Assembly (NCBI GenBank): GCA_022561975.1
Contig: JADFQD010000013.1
Location: forward strand, 1-42,037
From: Acidobacteriota bacterium
GTDB taxonomy: Bacteria; Acidobacteriota; Thermoanaerobaculia; Multivoradales; JAHEKO01
Length of the DNA: 42,037 nt
Direction of reading: 5' to 3'
Shown here: positions 26,864-33,919 of the stretch, piece after piece
How positions within the stretch are numbered: position 1 is the first letter of the stretch
Layout: every line of letters begins with the position of its first letter
Made by a program: the position numbers and the translations under genes
The notes under the pieces: model-generated
Seen by the model: only the letters and a program-made list of their open reading frames with translations
Databases searched by the model: none
Told to the model about the DNA's origin: nothing

Positions 26864-29800
26864 ATCTGACCCGAGCCGCGATCGAGAAGAACCGCATCAC
26901 GTTCGTCGTGTTGGCGGTGATCTTGGCGGCGGGCATCCGGTCCTACCTCGGGATGCCGCAGTCCGAAGACCCGGGCTTCACCATCCGGACGGCGATGGTG
27001 ATCACCTACTTTCCGGGAGCCAGTCCCGAGCGTGTCGAGCAGTTGGTGACCGACAAGCTGGAAAAGGCGATCCAGGAGATTCCCCAGGTCGACGTCATCA
27101 AGAGCCAGTCCAAAAACGGGGTGTCGATCATCTTCGTCGACATTCAGGAGCGCTATAAGGTGATGCGACCGATCTGGGACGATCTGAGGCGCAAGGTGGC
27201 CCGTGCCGCAGGTGAGCTTCCCGACGGCGTCATCGGGCCGAACGTCAACGACGAGTTCGGCGACGTCTTCGGAACCGTGGTCAATCTCACCGGCGACGGG
27301 TACAGCTATGCCGAGCTCAAGGACGTGGCCGACGAGGTGCGCGACGAGCTCTTGCTCATTGACGAAGTCGCCAAGGTGAAGATCCACGGCGAGCAGGAAG
27401 AGCGGGTGTTCGTCGAGTACAACAACGCCCGGCTGGCCGAGCTCGGCCTCTCGCCCGAGCAACTCAAGAGCATTCTCGAGGGCCGCAACATCATCAATCC
27501 CGGTGGGCAGGTGCGCACCCTCCACGAGGAGATCGTGCTCGAGCCCTCAGGGAACTTCGAGTCGATCGAGGATCTGAAGCGAACCATCATCAGCCTGCCG
27601 GGACGCGACGAGTTGATCTATCTCGAGGATGTCACCGAGATCAGTCGAGGTTACATCCATCCTCCGAGCCGGAAGATGCGTGCCAGCGGCGAGCCCGGCC
27701 TGGCGCTGGCGATCTCGATGCGTGAAGGCGGCAACATCCTGCTTCTGGGTGAAGAGGTCACAAAGACCATCGCCCGCGCCCAGGAGAGCTACCCGCACGG
27801 TATCGACTTCGAGTTCACCCAGTTTCAGGCGGGCGAAGTCGACAAGAAGGTCAAGGACTTCGTGAGTAATCTGATGCAGGCGGTGGCGATCGTGATGCTG
27901 GTGATGCTCCTCAGCCTGGGTCTTCGCACCGGGCTGGTTGTGGCCAGCCTGATCCCGACGGCGATCATCATGGCCTTCATCTTCATGGCCCTGTTCGAGG
28001 TCGGCATCAATTCGATGTCGCTGGCGGCACTGATCATCGCTCTCGGACTTCTGGTCGACAACGCCATTGTGATGTCGGAGTCGATCATGGTTCAGATGGC
28101 CGAGGGCAAACCGGCCAAAGACGCGGCGATTGCCTCCGCAGTTGAGCTCAAGACACCACTCCTGGTGTCGTCCCTGACCACCGCTGCGGCCTTTTTGACG
28201 ATCTATCTGGCCAAGTCCGCGGTGGGCGAATACACGGCGGCACTTTTTCAGGTGGTCACGATCACCTTGCTCTGCTCTTGGGTTCTGGCGTTGACCATGA
28301 TTCCGCTTCTCTGCGTCATGTTCCTCAAGGTCAAGCCCCAACCAGCGGGCGTCTACGACACCAACTTCTACCGTGGCTACCGATCGATGTTGCTGGCATC
28401 GCTGCGTCGCCCGTGGCTCTCGATCGTCGTCGTCGCCCTGGTCTTCTTAGGCACCATGCAGCTTTTCGGCTTGATTCCAGCGATCTTCTTTCCACCCAAC
28501 GAGCGCGCGTCACTGACGGCGGAACTCGAGCTTCCCACCGGCACGCCTCTGGCGCGTACCGAGGAAATCGTGATCGAGGTCGAGCGATTCATCGAGGAGA
28601 ACCTGCGCGTGACCCCCGAGCAAATCGAGACCGGGCGAGACGGAGTCACCAACTGGGCGACCTTCATCGGCGAGGGTGCGCCGCGCTTCTTTCTCTCCTA
28701 CAGCCCGGAGTACGCCAGCCCGGAGTACGCCATCCTGGTGGTGAACACTTCGTCGCGCGAGTACGTCGACGTCGCGGTGGACAAGCTCCGAGTCTTCTGC
28801 CGGCGCTTCCCGGGACTCAAGGCCAAGATCGAACCCCTTCCCCTCGGGCCTCCGGCGGGAGATCCGATCGAGGTGCGCGTGTCCGGGCGCGACACCGACG
28901 TGATTTTTCGCTTGGTGGATCAGGTCAAGCGGCGCCTGGGCGAGGTCGAGGGTCCGCGCAACATTTCCGACGACTGGGGTGCCAAGTCGAAGAAGCTCCT
29001 GGTCAAGATCAACGAGGCGCGGGCGCAGCGAGCCGGTGTTACCCATCAGGACATCGCCATTTCGCTCCAGACCGTGCTTTCGGGCATCACGACCACCGAG
29101 TACCGCGAAGACGACAAGATCATCCCGGTGACCTTGCGCTCGGTCGGCGCCGGAGAGGAGCTAAATCTTCGGAAGCTCGACAGCCTGAACGTATTTTCAC
29201 AGGCGACCGGGAGCTCGGTGCCACTCATGCAGGTGGCGGACCTCGAAGTGGCCTGGCAGCCGGCCAACATCCGGCGCCGTGACCGGTTGCGCACGGTCAC
29301 GATCGCTACCGATCTCAAACCTGGGTTCACCGCGATTGCCGTCAATCGGGTCCTGGTGCCGCTGCTCGATCGGGACAGTGCGAACTGGCCGCTGGGCTAT
29401 TCGTACGAGATCGGCGGTGAGGACGAAGCTTCGCAGGAGGCCAACGCGTCGATTGGCGAACAGGTTCCGATCGCCGGACTGATCATCGTTTTGCTCCTGG
29501 TTAGCCAGTTCAATTCGATTCGGCGGCCTCTGATCATTCTCATCACTATTCCCTTGGGTTTGATCGGGGTCGTTGTGGGTCTTCTGGTCATGCGCTCGTA
29601 CTTCGGATTCATGACGCTGCTCGGGATCGTCTCTTTGTCCGGCATCGTCATCAACAACGCCATCGTGCTGCTCGACCGGATCGAGCTCGAGATCTCGGAG
29701 AACGGCCTGACTCCGCAGCGTGCGGTTATCGAATCGGCGCAGCGTCGCATGCGGCCGATTCTCCTGACTACCTTGACTACAGTCGGCGGTCTGATTCCCC

Positions 29801-29946
29801 TCTACATCGGCGGCGGCGTCATGTACCGGCCGATGGCGGTCGCGATCATGTTCGGACTGGTCTTTGCGACCGCGCTGACGCTCGGTGTCGTGCCCGTTCT
29901 CTACGCCTTGTTCTTCAAAGTCCGCTTTAGGGACTTTGCATATTGA
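26860..29946 (+). CDS. RND efflux permease of the SBP-TolC operon
   Basis: 1028 residues from a TTG start overlapping the adaptor stop. N-terminal helix KNRITFVVLAVILAAGIRSY and porter start PGFTIRTAMVITYFPGASPE are standard. TM4 is GLLVDNAIVMSES and TM10 is VINNAIVLLDR, so the relay is Asp-Asn / Asn-Asn as in the other two pumps. It is more similar in style to the AcrB/MexD-like 'FPGASPERVEQLVTDKLE' subgroup than to the pumps of the minus-strand operon. A 15-bp tandem duplication at 28702-28731 encodes SPEYA twice. It should form the energy-driven part of the complex with the adjacent adaptor and the fused TolC. Confidence 0.95.
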   Translation: MNLTRAAIEKNRITFVVLAVILAAGIRSYLGMPQSEDPGFTIRTAMVITYFPGASPERVEQLVTDKLEKAIQEIPQVDVIKSQSKNGVSIIFVDIQERYKVMRPIWDDLRRKVARAAGELPDGVIGPNVNDEFGDVFGTVVNLTGDGYSYAELKDVADEVRDELLLIDEVAKVKIHGEQEERVFVEYNNARLAELGLSPEQLKSILEGRNIINPGGQVRTLHEEIVLEPSGNFESIEDLKRTIISLPGRDELIYLEDVTEISRGYIHPPSRKMRASGEPGLALAISMREGGNILLLGEEVTKTIARAQESYPHGIDFEFTQFQAGEVDKKVKDFVSNLMQAVAIVMLVMLLSLGLRTGLVVASLIPTAIIMAFIFMALFEVGINSMSLAALIIALGLLVDNAIVMSESIMVQMAEGKPAKDAAIASAVELKTPLLVSSLTTAAAFLTIYLAKSAVGEYTAALFQVVTITLLCSWVLALTMIPLLCVMFLKVKPQPAGVYDTNFYRGYRSMLLASLRRPWLSIVVVALVFLGTMQLFGLIPAIFFPPNERASLTAELELPTGTPLARTEEIVIEVERFIEENLRVTPEQIETGRDGVTNWATFIGEGAPRFFLSYSPEYASPEYAILVVNTSSREYVDVAVDKLRVFCRRFPGLKAKIEPLPLGPPAGDPIEVRVSGRDTDVIFRLVDQVKRRLGEVEGPRNISDDWGAKSKKLLVKINEARAQRAGVTHQDIAISLQTVLSGITTTEYREDDKIIPVTLRSVGAGEELNLRKLDSLNVFSQATGSSVPLMQVADLEVAWQPANIRRRDRLRTVTIATDLKPGFTAIAVNRVLVPLLDRDSANWPLGYSYEIGGEDEASQEANASIGEQVPIAGLIIVLLLVSQFNSIRRPLIILITIPLGLIGVVVGLLVMRSYFGFMTLLGIVSLSGIVINNAIVLLDRIELEISENGLTPQRAVIESAQRRMRPILLTTLTTVGGLIPLYIGGGVMYRPMAVAIMFGLVFATALTLGVVPVLYALFFKVRFRDFAY
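28702..28731 (+). repeat. 15-bp tandem duplication inside RND permease
   Basis: AGCCCGGAGTACGCC occurs twice in a row, in frame, giving SPEYASPEYA in the second periplasmic loop. It is recent-looking because both copies are identical. Confidence 0.8.
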
Positions 29947-29949
29947 ACT

Positions 29950-29980
29950 TTGCATCTCCGCCTCGAACGGCTGATAGACT
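29950..29980 (+). promoter_or_regulatory. Possible promoter of the small secreted protein
   Basis: TTGCAT (29950-29955) and TAGACT (29975-29980) resemble -35 and -10 boxes with a rather long 19-base spacer, 32 bases upstream of a strong ribosome site at 30000-30006. Sequence support is weak. Confidence 0.3.
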
Positions 29981-30011
29981 GTGTCTCTTTCGACAACCAA
30001 GGAGGCAGAGG

Positions 30012-30383
30012 ATGAAGAAAATACTTTTAGGTTCCGCTCTGGTGATCGCGTTGAGTGTTACCGCTCTGGTGGGCACGGCTGTTGCCGGCGACGACGAAGC
30101 CAGCTGGACGGGTGAGGTCGTGGATCTCGCCTGCTATGTCGCCAAGGGCGCCAAGGGCACCGACCACGCCGGCTGCGCCAAGAGCTGCCTCAAGAACGGC
30201 CAACCCATGGGTCTTTTGACCGACGACGGTGCCCTGGTCTTGCTGACCGCCGACCACAAGGACGGCGCGCCGTACGAGGCGCTCAAGGACATGGCCGGAG
30301 GGAAGGCCGTTGTCATGGGCACCGTTTCCGAACGGGACGGCATGAAAGTCGTCACCGTCACCGGTTCCAAGGCCGCGGCCTAG
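30012..30383 (+). CDS. Small secreted Cys-motif protein (DUF5818-like)
   Basis: 123 residues. ATG 30012 is fixed by AAGGAGG a few bases upstream; the open frame extends further back only without a start signal. Residues 1-25 are a clear Sec signal (KKILLGSALVIALSVTALVG) with cleavage near AVAGD. The mature part has one Cys after GEVVDLACYVA, then DHAGCAKSCLKNGQPMG, a pattern (G-x-V-x-D-x-x-C ... H-x-x-C-A-K-x-C) that I associate with DUF5818-type secreted proteins of Acidobacteriota. The His/Cys spacing suggests metal binding or disulfides, not shown. It stands between an RND operon and a cytochrome gene and may be cotranscribed with the latter. Confidence 0.85.
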   Translation: MKKILLGSALVIALSVTALVGTAVAGDDEASWTGEVVDLACYVAKGAKGTDHAGCAKSCLKNGQPMGLLTDDGALVLLTADHKDGAPYEALKDMAGGKAVVMGTVSERDGMKVVTVTGSKAAA

Positions 30384-30475
30384 AATCGGGTCTCTGAGTC
30401 CCCCGGGGTGGGCGCCTTGCCCGTCTGTTGGGTTGCCTGGCGGGGGTCTTGATCGCCACTGGTAGGGTCGCGATC

Positions 30476-31255
30476 GTGCCCCGCAAGCTCTTTGCCGTTG
30501 CGCTCGCGGCGTTTCTTGTCGCCGCCGTATTGGCGTTGCCGGTGTTGCGCCGGTTGCTGTCGAGCTGGGAGTCGAATCCGGTTCTGCGCGGCCGCCTCGT
30601 CGCGGAGCGCAGCGGCTGCTTCAACTGCCATCTCGCCATCTCGGGCGACGAGATACCCAACCCCGGCAGCCGCTGGGGCTCGGTCCCCCGCTTCGCCGCC
30701 GGCAACGCCATGATGTACGTCGATGGCCGTCAAGACATCGAGGAGTTCATCCGATTCGGTGCGCCGCGTTCCTGGATGAGCGATGCAGGGGTGCGCGAGC
30801 GTCTCGCAACCCAGCATTTGCGCATGCCTGGCTACGAAGACCGTCTGAGCGAGGACGAGATTCGGGATTTGGTGACCTACGTCGAGGCGATCGAAAACCC
30901 GGCGCTCCCGGGCGCGCTCCCGGGAGACAGCGCCGCCGCAGGCCGCGAACTGGCAAAGCGCCATGGCTGCCTGGCATGCCACGGTGTCGAGGGTTCGGGC
31001 GGGCTGCCCAACCCGGGTTCGCTCGGGGGCTTCATCCCCGGCTTCGTGGGCCGGAACTTCGGCGACCTGGTACAGGACAAAGCCGAGTTCCGTGAGTGGG
31101 TGCTCGACGGCGAAAGCTCACGGCTTGGCGCCAACCCGCTGCTGCGTTTCTTCTGGCGCAGGCAGCAGATCTCCATGCCGGCCTATCGCCAAAGACTGAC
31201 GTCCGCGGAGGTCGACAGCCTGTGGCTGTGGGTCGCTTGGATTCGGGACCGTTAG
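30476..31255 (+). CDS. Membrane-anchored diheme cytochrome c
   Basis: 259 residues from GTG 30476 (MPRKLFAVALAAFL); an in-frame start at 30428 would add a non-signal stretch. One N-terminal helix (FAVALAAFLVAAVLALPVL) anchors the protein. Two haem-binding CxxCH sites are seen: CFNCH near residue 49 and CLACH near residue 168, each followed by a class-I-like fold with candidate axial Met in LRMPGYEDRLSEDEIRDL and ISMPAYRQRLTSAEVDSL. So it has two tandem mono-haem domains that carry electrons in the periplasm; the partner is unknown. Its stop overlaps the stop of the convergent regulator gene (TTAG). Confidence 0.9.
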   Translation: MPRKLFAVALAAFLVAAVLALPVLRRLLSSWESNPVLRGRLVAERSGCFNCHLAISGDEIPNPGSRWGSVPRFAAGNAMMYVDGRQDIEEFIRFGAPRSWMSDAGVRERLATQHLRMPGYEDRLSEDEIRDLVTYVEAIENPALPGALPGDSAAAGRELAKRHGCLACHGVEGSGGLPNPGSLGGFIPGFVGRNFGDLVQDKAEFREWVLDGESSRLGANPLLRFFWRRQQISMPAYRQRLTSAEVDSLWLWVAWIRDR

Positions 31256-32169
31256 ATGCGATATCGCTTGATCTTGTCGTAGAGGGTTCGAAGACCGATG
31301 CCGAGGTTGGCTGCCGCCTTGCGGCGGTGGCCGCTGACGTTGGCCAATGCACGGAGGATGGCGTCGCGCTCGGTCTCGGCCAAGGTGAGCTGGGAGCCGC
31401 AATTGTTGAAGGCGTCGAGATCGAGATGCTCGGGCAAGATCATGCCGTCTGCGGCCAGGGCGGTGGCGAGCTGAAGGGCGTTTCGTAGCTCGCGAACATT
31501 TCCCGGCCAGTTTGCGGACAGAAGCGAACGGGCTGCCGGTTCACTCAGTTGCGGGCGCGGCAGGCTCCAACGGCTGGAGATCTGATCGAGGATCTCCTGA
31601 GCCAGCTCGGGCAGATCGTGCCGGCGTTCGCGCAGCGGCGGAATCCGGATCGGTACGACTGCCAGGTGCAGATAGAGCTCTTGGCGGAGCCGAGCGGTTC
31701 GGAGCAATTCTTTCGGCTCGACGCGAGTGGTCGTTATCAGCCTGAGATCCGGCAGGTCGCCGTGGAGACCGTCCAGCTTGGCGACCAGCTGCGATTGCAG
31801 AGCGGGAGGCAGCTCGTCAATTCCGTCAATGACCAGAGTCCCGTTCGCCGCGTGCTTGAAAGCCGAGAGGAGTTCATTGATCTGCACCTGACCGTCGTTC
31901 TGACCACGGCCGACGATCACGTACGGTGCGGCGGATCTACGGCTGGCCGCATGGACGGCGTGGGCGACGACTTTCTTGCCGCACCCCATCTCGCCGATGA
32001 TGATCACCGGAGCAGGCGTCGAGGCTGCCGTTGCGATGGCTTCGAGGACCGGCCGCATGATCGGGTCGTCACAGGTGAGCTGCACCCCTTGGCCCCCATC
32101 GAAACCCGGTGGCGAGCCCGGCGTCACGCTTTCGTTGGGTGCTGCGGCCACGCTGCGATAAGAATTCAT
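31252..32169 (-). CDS. AAA+ Fis-type regulator (bEBP-like) lacking the GAFTGA loop
   Basis: 305 residues from ATG 32169 (AAGGA ribosome site); the longer frame upstream has no start signal. It has a short N-terminus without receiver or GAF domain. Walker A is GEMGCGKK (59-66). Walker B is TLVIDGIDEL (111-120): the usual Glu after Asp is Gly. Between Walker A and B the region is about 20 residues short and has no GAFTGA, the loop that contacts sigma-54. The rest is typical: IPPLRERRHDLPELA, WPGNVRELRNAL (221-232) and a C-terminal Fis helix-turn-helix (DAILRALANVSGHRRKAAAN, LGIGLRTLYDKI). It should therefore bind DNA but probably does not activate sigma-54 by the normal mechanism; it may act like TyrR or a repressor. 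It is divergent from the PEGA gene. Confidence 0.88.
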   Translation of the reverse strand: MNSYRSVAAAPNESVTPGSPPGFDGGQGVQLTCDDPIMRPVLEAIATAASTPAPVIIIGEMGCGKKVVAHAVHAASRRSAAPYVIVGRGQNDGQVQINELLSAFKHAANGTLVIDGIDELPPALQSQLVAKLDGLHGDLPDLRLITTTRVEPKELLRTARLRQELYLHLAVVPIRIPPLRERRHDLPELAQEILDQISSRWSLPRPQLSEPAARSLLSANWPGNVRELRNALQLATALAADGMILPEHLDLDAFNNCGSQLTLAETERDAILRALANVSGHRRKAAANLGIGLRTLYDKIKRYRI

Positions 32170-32611
32170 CTCGTTCCTTCTACTAGCAAGATGCTCGCCG
32201 CCGCAAAGCCGTTGCACGGGCCCCGGAATCCGATCCGGCGCCGTGATCCCGACGACGCCGGTGACCGCGAAAGAGGACAGCTCGTGGGTGGGTAGATAGC
32301 TCGAACTCCAAGGTCTCAGACGGTGACGCCACACTCACGCATCTTCCGCGCGCCGAGAGCTTGCTGCGGATCGTGCAGTTCGGTGGTCGCGGCACGTCGA
32401 AGGGTAATGCCGAGGGATGCGAAATCCGCAGCAGGGCTCAGGCAAAGAACGCCGTCTGGCCCTGTTGCCGAGTCGTGCCGTCGCGTCTGCACGGGCACCA
32501 CTGGCAGCACCTCTGGCATGGGCCTTGCCCCTTCTCCCTGTGCAGAACGGGCGGCACGACCGCCCTGAGGATCCAAACGAACAGCCGAAAACAAAGAAGG
32601 AGGCCAAGAGG
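32170..32611. other. Divergent regulatory region between regulator and PEGA gene
   Basis: 442 bases without a credible gene; the frames that cross it are Arg/Pro-rich. It contains the plus-strand sigma-54-like promoter at 32513-32529 and, on the minus strand, a weaker GG-N10-GC pair near 32186-32199 that overlaps the regulator's leader. Confidence 0.6.
32513..32529 (+). promoter_or_regulatory. Sigma-54-like promoter of the PEGA gene
   Basis: CTGGCATGGGCCTTGCC matches TGGCACG-N4-TTGCW with one C-to-T change and a final C. GG and GC are ten bases apart. The start would be near 32540, leaving a leader of about 70 bases with an AAGGAGG ribosome site before ATG 32612. Confidence 0.6.
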
Positions 32612-33184
32612 ATGAGTACCAAGAAAGAGTCAATCTATTTGAGCGGATGGAGTCGGTCGAAAACCTGGGGATTCGCCCTGCTGGCGGTGGCGCTGCTCCT
32701 GGCCGCGTTCGCCGAACCGGCCACGGCGCATGGCAGAGGCCGGAGAGGTGGTCGTATCGTGGTCGGGCCGCGAGCCGGCTTGGGCGCGTACGGTTTTTGG
32801 GGCACACCGTTCCTGAGCTCGTACTATGGTTATCCGTACTACGGGCGCTACGCAGAGCAGGCCGGTGGGCTGAATCCCGCCCTGGCCAGAGCGCTCGGTG
32901 TCGGAGCGCTGGACCTAGACGTCAAGCCCAGGAGTGCGGACGTGTTCGTCGATGGCGATTTTGTCGGCAAGGTGCGCGACTTTGATGGCTACCCTTCGTA
33001 TCTATGGTTGGAGGAAGGTGAGCATGTTGTGGCCATCTACAAGGGCGGCTTCGCTACCTACGAGCAGACGTTCGACGTCCAGCGGGGAGTGATCACGGGC
33101 GTGAAGGCGAAGATGCTGCCGGGAGCTTCACAGGCGCCGGGGTTGGCGCCCGGCGTCGGGAAGGCGAACGGACCCTCTACTTGA
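32612..33184 (+). CDS. Secreted PEGA-domain protein
   Basis: 190 residues from ATG 32612, with AAGGAGG and AAGAGG just upstream. Residues 18-43 form a signal peptide (TWGFALLAVALLLAAFAEPA) with cleavage near ATAHG. A Gly/Arg/Tyr-rich segment follows (GFWGTPFLSSYYGYPYYGRY). Residues about 105-175 are a PEGA domain: LDLDVKPRSADVFVDGDFVG, then EGEHVVAIYKGGFATYEQTF. PEGA domains are small beta sandwiches of surface or periplasmic proteins, often associated with S-layer or envelope functions. A hairpin terminator follows. It is probably activated through sigma-54 from the promoter at 32513. Confidence 0.88.
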   Translation: MSTKKESIYLSGWSRSKTWGFALLAVALLLAAFAEPATAHGRGRRGGRIVVGPRAGLGAYGFWGTPFLSSYYGYPYYGRYAEQAGGLNPALARALGVGALDLDVKPRSADVFVDGDFVGKVRDFDGYPSYLWLEEGEHVVAIYKGGFATYEQTFDVQRGVITGVKAKMLPGASQAPGLAPGVGKANGPST

Positions 33185-33198
33185 GGCGGGGAAGATCC

Positions 33199-33243
33199 GA
33201 GCAGCCGGAGGTCGGGCCCGTTTCGGCCCGCCTCCGGCTGCTC
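33199..33243 (+). terminator. Strong stem-loop after PEGA gene
   Basis: GAGCAGCCGGAGG (33199-33211) pairs perfectly with 33231-33243, and an inner CGGGC/GCCCG adds five more pairs around a TTTC-containing loop. There is no T-run, so termination is plausible but not certain. Confidence 0.6.
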
Positions 33244-33244
33244 G

Positions 33245-33919
33245 TTGAGTTCAGATAACGGGCTCAAGGCGGCTCGAAAAAGAGGCGGAAAAAAAGCCCG
33301 CTTGCTAGGTTTTGGCGCTGATTTCTCGGCAGACGGAGTTTTTTGGGCGCTCGTTTTCCCTTTTCTAATCGATAATTACGACCGAAGCACCGTTTTCTCC
33401 TGGCCGCGAAAGAGGAGTCGGTCACTTTCTGATCTCCGCCCTTGCTGGGGTCGTAGCAAGACCAGCGGCGGTTCGTCGGATAGGTATCCTCGAGCACCGG
33501 AAAAGCCTTGTAGCGATTGGTGAAACGAGCCTATCCGGCTGGGCGGAGCTATGGCGTTGCCGGGGCGTTCCAGCATGTCGAGACATACGCGAAGCCGAAT
33601 GAATCGGGCATAGGGTTTGCGACTAGAGCGGGTGACGATGAGTTCGCACACCGATTTTTTCTGTCTATGCGACCGGGAGTCCGAAGAAAGATCTGAATTC
33701 AGCGGAGCAGAACAAACGATGAAAATGAAAAAACGACTGATTGAGGGATTTACATTGGGCTTCTTGTGGACCGACAGGACGATCTTGTCCGATGCACTTG
33801 TGTGGCTACAGGCGGTCTCCGAGCGCTTCTTGGCGTAGAGGTCTAACTTGCGCCAAGCGGCAGCCACAGCCGTCCGCAAGCGAAAAAACGGTGAAACCAG
33901 GTCTGAGAATGAGAGCGAT
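33245..33919. other. Long leader/intergenic region before the broken protease
   Basis: 675 bases, visibly richer in A and T than neighbours near 33290-33400 and 33640-33760. I see several short stems and A/T runs but no recognisable gene or named RNA. A minus frame of 278 codons (33376-34212) overlaps the protease and looks like an antisense shadow. A 73-codon plus frame at 33617 is not convincing. Confidence 0.45.

Noticed and set aside
32185-32201. Minus-strand sigma-54-like site before the AAA+ regulator
   Set aside because: GG-N10-GC spacing is right, but four other consensus positions fail and the implied start would remove the regulator's ribosome site.
33440-33570. Possible riboswitch upstream of the protease
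   Set aside because: Several stems can be drawn, but none of the conserved cores of known riboswitches is recognisable.
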